NCBI RefSeq assembly: GCF_014641695.1
Contig: NZ_BMIF01000008.1
Coordinates: forward strand, 1-64,000
Length of the DNA stretch: 64,000 nucleotides
Direction: 5' to 3'
Source: Nitratireductor aestuarii
GTDB lineage: Bacteria > Pseudomonadota > Alphaproteobacteria > Rhizobiales > Rhizobiaceae
The notes beneath the pieces were generated by a model. It was given only the letters and a program-made list of their open reading frames with translations, was not told the DNA's origin and ran no database searches. This document shows positions 9,313-20,063 of the stretch, piece by piece. A program made the translations under genes and the position numbers. The first letter of the stretch is position 1. Each line of letters begins with the position of its first letter.

Positions 9313-10430
9313 GAGCGCGCCTCCCGCAAGCTTTCAACCCGATCGAGCCAGACCGAGAACCCGACGCCGGGGATGGTTTCCTTTGCCCCAAGCAGCGTTA
9401 GCAGCCGGTCGTAGCGGCCGCCGCCCACGAGTGGCTGAGACAAGCGATCCGACCCGATCTCGAAGATGAAGCCGGTATAGTAGTCGAGCGGACGGCCAAA
9501 GCCGGCGTCGTAGTGAATGTTGTCCAATGGAACGCCGGACTTCACCGTTGCGTTGTTGCGCTTTTCAAACTCGTCCAGCGCCTGATCGATCGCGATGCCA
9601 GAGTCTTTGGCGAAGGCCGCGAGCGTATCGACGGCGGTGCCGATCTCGACCCGGAGCGCAAGGAAGTTGCGAAGGGCGTTCAGTGCGCCTTCGGAGAGCG
9701 TCAGGCTGTCCAGCTGCCGCTTTTCGCGCAGACGGCGGGCGATCTCCTGCGGATGCCGTCCCGCCGAGGTGGAGTGGCCCATCGCCACCATCTGGCTCTC
9801 CACGTGCGCGACGAGTTCGGCCTCGTCATCCTTCTGTACAAGAGCGGCGATTTCCGGCGGCAGGGGCTGCGACGTGCGCGGCGTCCGGAACTCGTTGATC
9901 GTGGCGTCAAGACGCTCGGGCGAACCGAACGCGCGGAGCAGGCGCTTCTGCAGACCGCGGGGAAGTCCGAGAGCCGACAAAACCGCCTCGAAAATTGCCT
10001 GATCGCCCACAGTTACGGTCAGCGGTTCGGTTGGCAGAACGGCTGTGAGCAGCGCATGCGCGTCGGCAAGCGAACGGGCATCAGCCTCCGGCCGGTCGGC
10101 GGAACCCAGATCCTCGATGCCCGCCTGAAAGAACTCCGTGCCACCCTCACGACGCTGGCGGAAAACTTCGCCAAGGTAGCCATAACGGCGCGGCGTCGAA
10201 GCGCGCTTGGAGATGTGATCGAGGCAGACAGGAATGGTAAATTCCGGACGCAGGCAGAGCGACTGACCGGTCTCGTTTTCGGTAAGATAGATCCGGCGGC
10301 GCAGGTCCTCGCCTGCCATGTCCAGGAACGGATCAGCGGGCTGCAGGATGTCGACATGCGTCAGCGCCACGTCCCGCGCTTCAAACAGCGTGAGAATATC
10401 CGCAGCAAAGGTTGGATAGCGAGAACTCAT
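9309..10430 (-). CDS. hisZ: ATP phosphoribosyltransferase regulatory subunit
   Basis: HisZ is a histidyl-tRNA synthetase paralogue without aminoacylation activity that forms a hetero-octamer with short HisG and confers histidine feedback. The 373-residue protein shows class II synthetase core remnants: [13 protein letters not shown] near residue 62, [15 protein letters not shown], and a C-terminal [12 protein letters not shown] and GGGRYDRLL. It sits between hisS and hisG on the same strand, which supports the regulatory-subunit call over a second hisS. Confidence 0.95.
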   Translation of the reverse strand: MSSRYPTFAADILTLFEARDVALTHVDILQPADPFLDMAGEDLRRRIYLTENETGQSLCLRPEFTIPVCLDHISKRASTPRRYGYLGEVFRQRREGGTEFFQAGIEDLGSADRPEADARSLADAHALLTAVLPTEPLTVTVGDQAIFEAVLSALGLPRGLQKRLLRAFGSPERLDATINEFRTPRTSQPLPPEIAALVQKDDEAELVAHVESQMVAMGHSTSAGRHPQEIARRLREKRQLDSLTLSEGALNALRNFLALRVEIGTAVDTLAAFAKDSGIAIDQALDEFEKRNNATVKSGVPLDNIHYDAGFGRPLDYYTGFIFEIGSDRLSQPLVGGGRYDRLLTLLGAKETIPGVGFSVWLDRVESLREARS

Positions 10431-10545
10431 CGAACGGAGGCCTTTCGCGTCACCGGATGGTTTCGATCAGATCATCCCAGCTTGAGGGCCGAGATGATCC
10501 AAGCCGTTGATTATACGCAATTCATGGCGTAGCGGGCGGCGATTG

Positions 10546-11997
10546 TCAGGCGAGCCTGTCTTCCGCCTGAGCTGCCAACACACGCTTGACCGCCTCGATC
10601 ATCTCGCCTTCGGCCACGGAGAACTGCGCGGGGCGCGCTTCACGCCATGTGGTGTTGTCGGTGATCTCCTCGGAGAGACGCATGCCTTCCACGAGGTCCT
10701 TGATCTGCACTTCACCATTGGCGCGTTCGTCGCCGCCCTGGATGACAACGCAGGGGCTGCCGCGACGGTCCGCATATTTCATCTGGGCCTTCATGCCGGC
10801 GCCGCCGAGGTACATCTCGGCGCGGATGCCCGCCTGACGCAGGTCGGAGACCATCTTCTGGTAGCGGCCAAGGCTTTCGATGTCCTTGTCCATCACCATC
10901 ACCACCACGGGTGCCTGGGTTTCGACCGTCTGCAGCTTGCCGAGGTTCTTCAGCGCCGTCATGAGACGCGAAACACCGATGGAGAATCCGGTCGCCGGGA
11001 TCGGTGCGCCCTTGAAGCGGGAAACGAGGCCGTCATAACGACCGCCGCCGCCAACGGAACCGAAGCGGACGATCTGGCCGTCCTCGTTCGGGATTTCGGC
11101 AAGCAGCTCCGCCTCGAAGACCGGGCCGGTGTAATATTCAAGTCCTCGCACGACGGAGGGATCGATCTTTACGCGACCGTCGTCGTAGCCTGCGGCGGCG
11201 CATAGCGCTTCGATCTCGCGCAGTTCCTGCACGCCTTCGTTGTCTTCGATCTCGCCGGTCTCGATGTAGCTCAGGACCTTGGCGATAGCTTCATCGTCCA
11301 GACCTGCGCCCTTGGTGAAGTCGCCGCTTTCGTCCAGACGTCCCTTGCCGAGAAGCAGGCGTACGCCTTCCGGGCCGAACTTGTCGAGCTTGTCGATGGC
11401 GCGCAGAACCGTGAGCCTGCGTCCGGCATTCTCGTCGCCGCCGAGGCCAATGGCTTCAAGAACGCCGTCCAGAACCTTGCGGTTGTTGACACGGATGACA
11501 TAGTCGCCGCGGGCGATGCCGAGGGCTTCCAGCACGTCAGCCATCATCATGCACATCTCGGCGTCTGCCGAGACATGCGGCGCGCCAACGGTGTCAGCAT
11601 CGAACTGCATGAACTGGCGGAAACGGCCGGGGCCGGGCTTCTCGTTGCGGAATACCCAGCCGTTGCGGTAGCTGCGGTAGGGCTTGGGCAGACGCTCGTA
11701 GTTTTCCGCGACGTAGCGGGCGAGCGGTGCGGTCAGATCGTAGCGCAGCGACAGCCACTGCTCGTCATCGTCCTGGAAGGAGAAGACGCCTTCGTTCGGA
11801 CGGTCCTGATCCGGCAGGAACTTGCCCAGCGCGTCGGTGTATTCAATCAGCGGCGTCTCGACGGGCTCAAAGCCATAAAGCTCGTAGACGCGGCGAATCT
11901 TCACCAGCATCTCGTCGACGGCGCGGATGTCCTCAGGGTGTCGGTCAACGAGCCCGCGCGGGAGTCTTGCCTTCACCTTGTTTGCTTTTTCGGCCAT
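10546..11997 (-). CDS. hisS: Histidyl-tRNA synthetase
   Basis: HisS charges tRNA-His. The 483-residue protein has class II motif 1 near residues 42-65, motif 2 ([20 protein letters not shown], about 110-130), and the histidine-specific loop [13 protein letters not shown]. Motif 3 is [13 protein letters not shown], and an anticodon-binding domain follows from about 370. It is about 40-60 residues longer than the enterobacterial enzyme, with insertions in the middle, as in other alphaproteobacteria. It lies 115 bases upstream of hisZ; a weak stem, GATCATC/GATGATC (10470-10476 / 10493-10499), lies in that gap. Confidence 0.96.
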   Translation of the reverse strand: MAEKANKVKARLPRGLVDRHPEDIRAVDEMLVKIRRVYELYGFEPVETPLIEYTDALGKFLPDQDRPNEGVFSFQDDDEQWLSLRYDLTAPLARYVAENYERLPKPYRSYRNGWVFRNEKPGPGRFRQFMQFDADTVGAPHVSADAEMCMMMADVLEALGIARGDYVIRVNNRKVLDGVLEAIGLGGDENAGRRLTVLRAIDKLDKFGPEGVRLLLGKGRLDESGDFTKGAGLDDEAIAKVLSYIETGEIEDNEGVQELREIEALCAAAGYDDGRVKIDPSVVRGLEYYTGPVFEAELLAEIPNEDGQIVRFGSVGGGGRYDGLVSRFKGAPIPATGFSIGVSRLMTALKNLGKLQTVETQAPVVVMVMDKDIESLGRYQKMVSDLRQAGIRAEMYLGGAGMKAQMKYADRRGSPCVVIQGGDERANGEVQIKDLVEGMRLSEEITDNTTWREARPAQFSVAEGEMIEAVKRVLAAQAEDRLA

Positions 11998-12136
11998 GTC
12001 TTCGCTCTGATACAGTCATTGAGATGCTGAGGTTTCGCCAGATGCGTCCCTATGAACGACATCCGGCGAGTTTCCCTAACCGATCAGGCCAGCAGCGACA
12101 AGTGCGCAGCGTTGCGGAGATACACGATCAAGCGTG

Positions 12137-13942
12137 TTAACCGACAAAGCGCAGGTTGGAGAGCTCGTCGGCGATCTGGCGGAACGTTTCGGCAAGTCCG
12201 GCTCCCGTCGTGTTCCAGAAGAGCTTCTGGTCGCGGCGGACGCGAGATTCAGAAGAGCACTCCTCCAGAAGGTTGATCTGTTCCTTCTCATCGCTTTTCG
12301 ACGTGCTGAGATCCAGCGACACGGTCATCACGATGAGGCCCGCCTGCTTCGCATTGGTGCAGACCTGGCGCATGTGCTGGTTCATCGCCTTCGTATAGTT
12401 GGAATTGTTGTGGGTCTTGCTGACGCTGGTTCCGTCGAAGATGCGCTCGCGTGAGGCGTAACCATAGTTCGAGTAGATCGATTTGTTGTTCGCTTCGTCG
12501 GCTGCTGCCTGCTTGTTCGGTGCTGCCAGGCTTGATGCTGTATAGTAAGTGTTTGCACCGTCAGTGAGAACGATAACAACCTTGTCATTGCCTTTCTCAC
12601 GATCGGGCCGGCCCTGGGTGAAGGGCTCGGATCCGGACACCACGCGCCAGCCCCAGGCAATTCCCTCTGGCACGTTGGTGGCGCCGTTGGAAACCATGGC
12701 GTCAATTGCGTTCTTGATCTGGTTGGCGCCGGAGGTTTTCGTCACATCGGCGAGGGGCGTGATGGGCGTTACGGTGCAACTGAGGTTAGGACCCTTACCG
12801 TCGGCGAAACCGGTGATTTCGTTGGCGGTGAAGTACTTGGGCATGTACTTCTGGCGATTGGCGGCGGTGCCGGACGTGAGCAAGTCAGACCACCAGTTGT
12901 TGTAGGCCTGGCGACCGTTGGCCGTCGTGTCAGTCTCGTCCGGTGCAAACATCGGAACGAAAAGCGTGTCCGGGTTGCCGGTCGTCGGCACAGTGTTGTC
13001 GACGTTGTATGGATATGGCCGCATCTCGACACACCCCGCCCAACTCGTCATCGGCGCTTCGGCCCAGGTGGTACAATTTCCCTTGTTGTCCTTTTTCGTA
13101 CAGTATTTGCGCCTCAAGTCATCGAAAAGAGAGAAGCGCGACGCGATGGAGTTGCGCGCCGTCCCCCAACCGGTGCCCGTTTTCTTGTAGACACCATTGA
13201 CCTTTTCGACCTTTAGGGACGAGGACATCGTTCCCCAATCAAAGTTCTCGTGGTGGATCGAGGAGCGGCCTTCCGTGTCCATCCAGCTCGCGGAGCCATT
13301 GGACGTACCCACATTCACTGAGGCGGCGAAGGGGACGACGGCAAACTGAACCGGCTTGTCCACCTGCTTCATCAGGGTGCCCTGCGCGGCAAGTGTGTCG
13401 ACCAGCTGCTTGGCGGCTTCCTTGAGGAGATCGAGGCGCTTCTTGCCCGAACCCGATCCCTTTTCATCCATCGAACCGGAATTATCGAGCACCAGCGCGA
13501 CTTCGAGCGTGTTCTTGAGGCGGACTTCGTTTTCGGCGAAGAGCTTGATGTTGATCGTATCTTCCTTGCCAAGCAGGGCGAGGAAGGCGCCGTAGAAAAG
13601 CGGGTCGTAGTGAAGGTCGGCAGACATCTTGATGGTGTTGCCGCCCGCGCTCTGGTCCGGCAGTTCCACGCTCAGGACCACATTCTTAGCCTTTACCGGT
13701 CCGAGGTTGGCCTCGAAGAAGTCCTGCGCGAAACGGCGCACCTCGGTTTCGGACTCGCCGCTGAGCAGCCGCCAGGCGGTCGCCATGTTGGCGGCGTCAA
13801 GGGCGTTGAGCGTCGCCTGACGATGACGGCTCATCTCCGTATAGTCGATCGCCAGCGCCACAGCGCCAAGAACCGGAACCATGGCAATCGCCAACAGCAT
13901 GGCAAAGTTGCCACGCGTGTCGCGGACAAACTTCCGTAGCAT
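12137..13942 (-). CDS. TadG-like pilus assembly protein with VWA domain
   Basis: The N-terminus (RGNFAMLLAIAMVPVLGAV) is the class III signal-like membrane segment of TadE/TadG proteins, which anchor or organise Flp-type pili in the periplasm. A von Willebrand A domain begins near residue 150 with an intact metal site DNSGSMDE and continues to the C-terminus, with a large insert (about 240-400) and VIVLTDGANTYY. Six or more Cys residues suggest disulphides outside the cytoplasm. At 601 residues it is a long member. No other tad/cpa gene is in the window, so this is an orphan copy; its role here is inferred only from the family. Confidence 0.8.
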   Translation of the reverse strand: MLRKFVRDTRGNFAMLLAIAMVPVLGAVALAIDYTEMSRHRQATLNALDAANMATAWRLLSGESETEVRRFAQDFFEANLGPVKAKNVVLSVELPDQSAGGNTIKMSADLHYDPLFYGAFLALLGKEDTINIKLFAENEVRLKNTLEVALVLDNSGSMDEKGSGSGKKRLDLLKEAAKQLVDTLAAQGTLMKQVDKPVQFAVVPFAASVNVGTSNGSASWMDTEGRSSIHHENFDWGTMSSSLKVEKVNGVYKKTGTGWGTARNSIASRFSLFDDLRRKYCTKKDNKGNCTTWAEAPMTSWAGCVEMRPYPYNVDNTVPTTGNPDTLFVPMFAPDETDTTANGRQAYNNWWSDLLTSGTAANRQKYMPKYFTANEITGFADGKGPNLSCTVTPITPLADVTKTSGANQIKNAIDAMVSNGATNVPEGIAWGWRVVSGSEPFTQGRPDREKGNDKVVIVLTDGANTYYTASSLAAPNKQAAADEANNKSIYSNYGYASRERIFDGTSVSKTHNNSNYTKAMNQHMRQVCTNAKQAGLIVMTVSLDLSTSKSDEKEQINLLEECSSESRVRRDQKLFWNTTGAGLAETFRQIADELSNLRFVG

Positions 13943-14181
13943 GTACCTACCCCGCCACTTACTTCACTGAGGCGTAGCCCCCGTTGCCAAAGGTGCTACC
14001 CGAGCAACGGCTTATACGTTCCTTAAATGGCCAAACGGTCAAAAAGACTGGTTTATGAAGGGTTACGGCGAAGAGGATGTTTTGCTCAAACCGGGTGACA
14101 GTGCGGGCGTGTTACGCTATGCCTCCGCACATCCATGCCCAAAATTCGGGCAAACCTCTACCGCAGTGCCAAGGACCATTC

Positions 14182-15039
14182 ATGCCATCACTCGAGATCA
14201 TCGACAGACTGGACGGACTGGCGGAAAACTATTCCGCAATTCTGTGCGACGTTTGGGGTGTCATTCACAATGGAGTGGAGGCGTTCGGGCCAGCGGTGGA
14301 AGCCCTGCAGCGCGTCAAGCGTCAGGGCAAGGCGGTGGTGCTGATCACCAATGCGCCGCGTCCGCATGGGCCGGTAGAGGAGCAGCTTCGTTCGCTGGGT
14401 GTCGCCGATGATGCGTACGATTGCGTCATCACCTCCGGCGACGTGACCCGCGAACTGATCGCGGCTGGCCCGCGGAAAATCTTCCACATAGGTCCGGACC
14501 GCGACATGAGCCTCTATGACGGGCTCGACGTTGAAGTAGTCGAGGAGTTCGAGGCTTCCGGCATTGTCTGTACCGGCCTTTACGACGATCGGACGGAAAC
14601 GCCGGATGACTACAAGGAAATGCTGCAGCGTCTGCGGGCACGGGACCTGCCGATGATCTGCGCCAATCCGGATATCGTGGTGGATCGCGGCGGCACTATC
14701 ATCTACTGCGCAGGCGCGCTGGCGGCGGCATACGGCCAGCTGGGCGGGCGGACGCAGATTGCCGGCAAGCCGCATCACCCGATCTATGAGGCGGCGCTTG
14801 CAACCGCGAGCAAGCTTCTCGGCCGCGAGCTGGGGACAAAGGATGCGCTAGCCATTGGCGATGGCGTCATGACCGATGTAAAAGGCGCCGCAAACATGGG
14901 GATTGACGTGCTTTTCGTCACGGATGGCATTCATGCGGCTGAATATGGCGACGGCGGCAGGCCGGACGCTGAGCGTGTTTCCAAATTCCTTGCGTCGCAC
15001 GGCTTCACGCCAGTCGCTGCGACCGTGCGGCTTCGTTAG
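14182..15039 (+). CDS. TIGR01459 family HAD-type hydrolase
   Basis: This is a NagD-like haloacid dehalogenase superfamily phosphatase of the subgroup common in alphaproteobacteria. The N-terminal motif CDVWGVIHNGV carries the nucleophile Asp, and VLITNAPRP is motif II. GKPHHPIYEAAL and AIGDGVMTDVKGA near the C-terminus give motifs III and IV. I start at the ATG at 14182 (AAGGA six bases before); a frame from 14077 adds 35 residues unlike the family. It is six bases upstream of ribF and probably co-transcribed. Its substrate is unknown. Confidence 0.88.
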   Translation: MPSLEIIDRLDGLAENYSAILCDVWGVIHNGVEAFGPAVEALQRVKRQGKAVVLITNAPRPHGPVEEQLRSLGVADDAYDCVITSGDVTRELIAAGPRKIFHIGPDRDMSLYDGLDVEVVEEFEASGIVCTGLYDDRTETPDDYKEMLQRLRARDLPMICANPDIVVDRGGTIIYCAGALAAAYGQLGGRTQIAGKPHHPIYEAALATASKLLGRELGTKDALAIGDGVMTDVKGAANMGIDVLFVTDGIHAAEYGDGGRPDAERVSKFLASHGFTPVAATVRLR

Positions 15040-15045
15040 ACGGCA

Positions 15046-16026
15046 ATGAGCGACTTCTTGCGTATTTCAGGAGCTGAAGCTTTGCCCGCCCATCTGCGCG
15101 GGGCTGTTGTGGCCATCGGAAATTTCGATGGTGTTCATCGCGGTCACCAGACGGTGCTATTGCGAGCCCTGGAGATCGCGCGAGAGCATAACAGGCCGGC
15201 TGTGGTGTTGACGTTCGAGCCCAATCCGCGCTCGGTGTTCCAGCCCGACGTGCCGCTGTTCCGGCTGACGCCTGCGCCGATGAAGGCGAAGGTGCTGGAT
15301 CTTCTGGGGTACGACGCGGTCGTTGAGCAGAAGTTCGACCGGGATTTCGCCGCCATACCGCGGGAGGTCTTCGAGACCGAGATCCTGGCGGAAAAGCTGG
15401 GCGCCGGTTGCATCGTCACCGGATATGATTTCCACTACGGCAAAGCCCGCGGCGGTACCTCGCAGACACTGAAGGAAGCCGGGCAGCGGCTGGGCTTCAA
15501 TGTCTGCATCGTGGACGCCTTCACCGACGAAGGCGGCGAGGTGATTTCCTCAAGCCGCATCCGCAAGCTGCTTGCGGGAAGCTCCGTGGCGGAGGCTGCA
15601 GGCCTGCTCGGCTACCGGTTCACGGTGGAAGCCGAAGTCACGCATGGCAAGAAGCTGGGCCGGACGCTGGGTTTTCCGACGGCCAACATGGTGCTGTCGG
15701 GTGATGTCGAGCTTGCCCACGGTATTTACGCGGTCCGCCTGCGTCGTCCCGACGGCACGGTTCATGACGGGGTGGCGAACTTCGGCAAACGGCCCACGGT
15801 CGATAGTGACGGTGAGCCGCTGCTCGAGACCTATGTGTTCGATTTCGAGGGGGATCTCTACGGCGAAGTCTGCTCCGTCTCGCTCTTCGGCTTCCTGCGT
15901 CCGGAGCTCAAGTTCGACGGGCTCGATGCGCTGGTCGTGCAGATGAAGCAGGACGAAGCGGAAGCCCGGGCGCTGCTTTCCGGCATGCGACCGCTGTCCC
16001 AGCTCGATCTGGATCTGACGTTTTAG
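15046..16026 (+). CDS. ribF: Bifunctional riboflavin kinase / FAD synthetase
   Basis: RibF phosphorylates riboflavin to FMN and adenylates FMN to FAD. The N-terminal FAD synthetase domain shows GNFDGVHRGHQ (ATP-binding HxGH-like) and TGYDFHYGKARGG. The C-terminal flavokinase domain begins near residue 190 with HGKKLGRTLGFPTANM and contains GVANFGKRPT and the catalytic Glu in LLETYVFDF. The length of 326 residues is typical. Confidence 0.96.
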   Translation: MSDFLRISGAEALPAHLRGAVVAIGNFDGVHRGHQTVLLRALEIAREHNRPAVVLTFEPNPRSVFQPDVPLFRLTPAPMKAKVLDLLGYDAVVEQKFDRDFAAIPREVFETEILAEKLGAGCIVTGYDFHYGKARGGTSQTLKEAGQRLGFNVCIVDAFTDEGGEVISSSRIRKLLAGSSVAEAAGLLGYRFTVEAEVTHGKKLGRTLGFPTANMVLSGDVELAHGIYAVRLRRPDGTVHDGVANFGKRPTVDSDGEPLLETYVFDFEGDLYGEVCSVSLFGFLRPELKFDGLDALVVQMKQDEAEARALLSGMRPLSQLDLDLTF

Positions 16027-16063
16027 GCTGCTGTCCACGTATCCGTCCTTAGACGGCTATGGT

Positions 16064-16642
16064 TCAAAGAGCGGTACCAGCCGTTACAGAACAGTTGTGG
16101 CTACCGCAGAGTGCCAGGCATATCAAACATGGAGAGTAACCCGCCTCAGGCCACAGCGCAGCATCTGGCGCTTGTCCAAAGGTGGCAGCATAAGCCAAAT
16201 TAAATCTTGTAGTATCTGTCGCACTTCTGCACGACGGCGCGTCATCAGCATGGGGAACATGGTGAAGAAAGGTTCCGGCAACATCATTGCAGAAGCTGTG
16301 ATATTGTTCAGTGAACAGCAGAAAGGTGTGCCAAAAATCGTCCACGGGACCGCGCATAGCTAACGGGCCATCGTAGATCGCAGAAAGGGCCAGAAACCGC
16401 TTGAGCTCTCGGGCATGCGAAGCTGCCACTTCGGGATCGACACACTTGTCCGCGATATACCGGCGAATGATCCTTTCCAGGGGGAAATTCTCAGCTACAG
16501 CGATGATTTCTCGGATCTGTTGAGGCGTTTTCCGCGTAGTCAGCCTGATTTCTGGTTCTTGCAGCGGATCTTTTTGGGAGGCTAGATTCTTGCGCTGATT
16601 ATTCGCTGCTGTGTGGGCAATGAACTGGGTCATCTCACGCAT
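16064..16642 (-). CDS. Glycine-rich domain-containing protein-like (hypothetical)
   Basis: The 192-residue product has a central PVDDFWHTFLLFTEQYHSFC stretch followed by a FLHHVPH motif. This resembles the His/Trp-rich core of the glycine-rich domain-containing protein-like family (PF07173), known from plants, fungi and scattered bacteria and without a firm biochemical role. The N-terminal 35 residues are polar and probably disordered; an in-frame ATG three codons in (16633) is an alternative start. The C-terminus contains a cluster of Cys (PCLICLALCGSHNC). The gene and its flanks look less GC-rich than neighbours, which may point to transfer. It converges with ribF. Confidence 0.6.
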   Translation of the reverse strand: MREMTQFIAHTAANNQRKNLASQKDPLQEPEIRLTTRKTPQQIREIIAVAENFPLERIIRRYIADKCVDPEVAASHARELKRFLALSAIYDGPLAMRGPVDDFWHTFLLFTEQYHSFCNDVAGTFLHHVPHADDAPSCRSATDTTRFNLAYAATFGQAPDAALWPEAGYSPCLICLALCGSHNCSVTAGTAL

Positions 16643-16971
16643 CTCCGTTTGTGATCCACAAGCCTAACGCGGCCTGGCCGCCTGATCTATTTTTCGGCAT
16701 GATCGTGGTGGAGGCTTGTGGAAACGATCCCTGCGGTGGTCTGGGGACCAAAACCCCAAGAAAGGCTTTATTCTTGATCAGGCGTCGGTTAAAAGCCCCA
16801 GCATGATGACGCATGCCGGTATGAGCCTTCTTGTTTTGCGAATTACTGGCCCGATCTTCCACAGGGCGTAAGGTCCGGGAAGGTCGGGATATCTGCGCTC
16901 GCAGCGCTTCCATCTCCTGATATGACCATCAGCGGGACCATAAGGTCATCGCAATCCATACGGCGAAAATA
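16643..16971. other. Intergenic region before ileS, no gene seen
   Basis: This 329-base gap separates the divergent hypothetical gene and ileS. I see no coding frame with a ribosome site. It contains a small hairpin TGGGG/CCCCA (about 16740-16756) and GCGCT-CGC-AGCGC near 16897-16909. The ileS promoter must lie here, but I could not place -35/-10 boxes with confidence. Confidence 0.4.
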
Positions 16972-19893
16972 ATGAGCGAGACTTCCGAGAAGCTGGACTA
17001 TTCCAAGACCCTCTACCTGCCACAGACGGATTTTCCGATGCGGGCGGGTTTGCCTGAGCGCGAGCCGCAGTTCGTGCAGCGCTGGAAGGACATGGGTCTC
17101 TACGAGCGCCTGCGTGAAGACGCCAAGGGGCGTCCGCAGTTCGTGCTCCATGACGGTCCTCCCTATGCGAACGGCAACATCCACATCGGCCATGCGCTGA
17201 ACAAGGTCCTGAAGGACGTCATCACCCGCTCGTTCCAGATGCGCGGCTATGACTCCAACTACGTGCCGGGCTGGGACTGTCACGGTCTGCCGATCGAGTG
17301 GAAGATCGAGGAACAGTACCGCGCCAAGGGCAAGAACAAGGACGAAGTTCCGATCAACGAGTTCCGCGAGGAATGCCGGCAGTTCGCCAAGAACTGGATC
17401 GGCGTGCAGACGGAAGAGTTCCGCCGTCTGGGTGTCGAAGGCGACTTCAAGAACCCTTACACGACGATGGCCTTCCATGCGGAATCGCGCATCGCCGGCG
17501 AGCTTCTGAAGTTCGCCACCTCCGGCCAGCTCTACCGTGGTTCCAAGCCGGTCATGTGGTCGGTGGTCGAGCGCACCGCACTGGCCGAAGCCGAGGTCGA
17601 GTACCACGACTACGAGAGCGATACGATCTGGGTGAAGTTCCCTGTCGTGGAAGGCCCTGCTGAGGTTGCCGGCAGCCATGTGGTTATCTGGACGACGACC
17701 CCCTGGACAATCCCGGGCAACCGTGCGGTCAGCTATTCACCGCGCATTGAATACGGCCTTTACGAGGTTACCTCTGCCGAGAACGATTTCGGACCTCAGG
17801 CGGGCGAGAAGCTGATCTTTGCGGATGCGCTGGCAGAAGAATCCTTCGCCAAGGCAAAGCTTGGCTACAAGCGCCTGGCAGGTCTCACCGCAGACCAGCT
17901 GGCAGCGATCACGCTCGCTCATCCGCTCAAGGGCTTCGGCGGCGGTTATCAGTTCGCGGTTCCGATGCTGGCGGGCGATCACGTCACCGACGATGCGGGT
18001 ACCGGCTTCGTGCACACGGCGCCCGGTCATGGCCGCGAAGACTTTGACGTTTGGATGGAGAAGGGTCGCGAGATTGCTGCTCGTGGCATCGACACCGCCA
18101 TCCCGTTCACCGTGGATGACGCCGGGTTTTTCACCAAGGATGCGCCGGGTTTCGGTCCGGACCGCGAGGGTGGAGCTGCGCGCGTCATCGATGACAATGG
18201 CAAGAAGGGCGACGCCAACAAGGCCGTCATCGAGGCGCTTATCGGCGCCAACATGCTGTTTGCGCGTGGCCGCCTGAAGCACCAGTACCCGCATTCCTGG
18301 CGCTCCAAGAAGCCGGTGATCTTCCGCAACACGCCGCAGTGGTTCATTCCTATGGACAAGGAGCTCGGCGACGGCACGACTCTCCGCAGCCGTGCACTCA
18401 AGGCTATCGATGAGACGCGCTTTGTGCCCGTTGCCGGCCAGACGCGCCTGCGCGCCATGATCCAGGACAAGCCGGACTGGGTTATTTCCCGCCAGCGTGC
18501 CTGGGGTGTACCGATCTGCGTCTTTGCGGACGAGGATGGCAACATCCTCAAGGATGAAACGGTCAATGAACGCATCCTCGCCGCCTTCGAAGCTGAAGGA
18601 GCCGATGCGTGGTTCGCAGAAGGTGCGAAGGATCGCTTCCTTGAAGGCCGCGACGACAAGGACCGCTGGACGCAGGTGAAGGACATTCTGGACGTATGGT
18701 TCGACTCCGGTTCAACCCACACGTTCACGCTGGAAGACCGTCCAGACCTCAAGTGGCCGGCTGACGTCTACCTCGAAGGTTCCGACCAGCATCGCGGCTG
18801 GTTCCACTCGTCGCTTATCGAAAGCTGCGGAACGCGTGGACGTGCTCCCTACGACACTGTCATCACCCATGGCTTCACCATGGACGAGGACGGCCGCAAG
18901 ATGTCGAAATCGCTCGGCAATGTCGTCGTGCCGCAGGACGTCATGGCGAAGTCGGGCGCGGATATCCTGCGTCTCTGGGTCATGACCACGGACTACGCCG
19001 ATGACCAGCGTCTCGGCCAGAACGTGCTGCAGACGAACATCGACGCCTATCGCAAGATGCGCAACACGATCCGCTGGATGCTGGGCACACTCGCCCACGA
19101 CGATGGCGAAGTCGTGCCGTTGGCCGATATGCCGGAGCTGGAGCGGCTGATGCTGCACAGGCTCTCGCAGCTCGATGAGCTGGTGCGCAAGGGCTACGAC
19201 AACTTCGACTTCAAGCGCATTGCCCGTGCACTGATCGACTTCATGAACGTCGAATTGTCGGCGTTCTACTTCGATGTCCGCAAGGATTCGCTTTACTGCG
19301 ATGCGCCTTCGAGTCTGCGCCGCAAGTCGGCAATTCAGGTCGTCCGCCAGCTGTTCGACCATCTGGTCACGTGGCTTGCGCCGATGCTGCCGTTCACGAC
19401 GGAAGAGGCATGGCTGTCGCGCTATCCGGATGCGGTCTCCGTTCATCTCGCGCAGTTCCCGGATGTTCCGGCGGAATGGCGTGATGATGCTCTCGAAGCC
19501 AAGTGGGACAAGATCCGCAAGGTTCGCCGTGCTGTCACCGGCGCGCTGGAGATCGAGCGCAAGGCGAAGACCATCGGTTCCTCGCTCGAGGCTGCTCCGG
19601 TCGTCCACATCACCGACGCGGAACTCGCCGAGGCCGTGGAGGGTGTGGATCTGGCTGAAATCAGCATCACCAGCGGTCTGGAAGTACGGACGGATGAAGC
19701 TCCGGCTGACGCTTTCACCAGCGAAGACGTCAAGGGCGTTGCGGTCGTGTTCAAGCGCGCAAGCGGGCAGAAGTGCGCGCGTTCGTGGCGCTACACGGAT
19801 GACGTCGGTTCCGATCCGGACTATCCGGATGTCTCCGCTCGCGATGCAGCGGCATTGCGGGAGCTGGCAGCTAAGGGTCTGCTCGCACAGTAG
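16972..19893 (+). CDS. ileS: Isoleucyl-tRNA synthetase
   Basis: IleS charges tRNA-Ile and edits mischarged valine. The 973-residue class Ia enzyme has the HIGH motif in [14 protein letters not shown] (about residue 64-77) and an editing CP1 domain (about 200-430; [23 protein letters not shown]). The KMSKS motif lies in [10 protein letters not shown] near residue 645, followed by an anticodon-binding domain. The C-terminal zinc knuckle is degenerate: QKCARSW is present, but the other three cysteines of the usual four-Cys site are missing. No ribosome site stands out before the ATG at 16972, but the [19 protein letters not shown] start fits rhizobial orthologues. Confidence 0.97.
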   Translation: MSETSEKLDYSKTLYLPQTDFPMRAGLPEREPQFVQRWKDMGLYERLREDAKGRPQFVLHDGPPYANGNIHIGHALNKVLKDVITRSFQMRGYDSNYVPGWDCHGLPIEWKIEEQYRAKGKNKDEVPINEFREECRQFAKNWIGVQTEEFRRLGVEGDFKNPYTTMAFHAESRIAGELLKFATSGQLYRGSKPVMWSVVERTALAEAEVEYHDYESDTIWVKFPVVEGPAEVAGSHVVIWTTTPWTIPGNRAVSYSPRIEYGLYEVTSAENDFGPQAGEKLIFADALAEESFAKAKLGYKRLAGLTADQLAAITLAHPLKGFGGGYQFAVPMLAGDHVTDDAGTGFVHTAPGHGREDFDVWMEKGREIAARGIDTAIPFTVDDAGFFTKDAPGFGPDREGGAARVIDDNGKKGDANKAVIEALIGANMLFARGRLKHQYPHSWRSKKPVIFRNTPQWFIPMDKELGDGTTLRSRALKAIDETRFVPVAGQTRLRAMIQDKPDWVISRQRAWGVPICVFADEDGNILKDETVNERILAAFEAEGADAWFAEGAKDRFLEGRDDKDRWTQVKDILDVWFDSGSTHTFTLEDRPDLKWPADVYLEGSDQHRGWFHSSLIESCGTRGRAPYDTVITHGFTMDEDGRKMSKSLGNVVVPQDVMAKSGADILRLWVMTTDYADDQRLGQNVLQTNIDAYRKMRNTIRWMLGTLAHDDGEVVPLADMPELERLMLHRLSQLDELVRKGYDNFDFKRIARALIDFMNVELSAFYFDVRKDSLYCDAPSSLRRKSAIQVVRQLFDHLVTWLAPMLPFTTEEAWLSRYPDAVSVHLAQFPDVPAEWRDDALEAKWDKIRKVRRAVTGALEIERKAKTIGSSLEAAPVVHITDAELAEAVEGVDLAEISITSGLEVRTDEAPADAFTSEDVKGVAVVFKRASGQKCARSWRYTDDVGSDPDYPDVSARDAAALRELAAKGLLAQ

Positions 19894-19935
19894 GTTTCCG
19901 CCCTGTGGAAATCAGCAGGCGGCGAATTATGAATT

Positions 19936-19962
19936 GCGGCGGCGTTGCACAGACGCCGCCGC
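19936..19962 (+). terminator. GC-rich hairpin after ileS
   Basis: GCGGCGGCGT (19936-19945) pairs with ACGCCGCCGC (19953-19962) around a seven-base loop, 43 bases after the ileS stop. No T-run follows, so termination is plausible but may need Rho. Confidence 0.5.
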
Positions 19963-20063
19963 TGCTATAAGAAGCGCCTTATATTGCCATTCTCTTGTCG
20001 GATTCTTTGGGAAGAAGGCGAGGGCAGGCCCCAGAGCGGCTTGAGCAGGGGTTAGGAGAGTAG

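Noticed and set aside
10470-10499. Possible terminator between hisS and hisZ
   Set aside because: The seven-base stem has a 16-base loop and no T-run; hisS and hisZ may still be one transcript.
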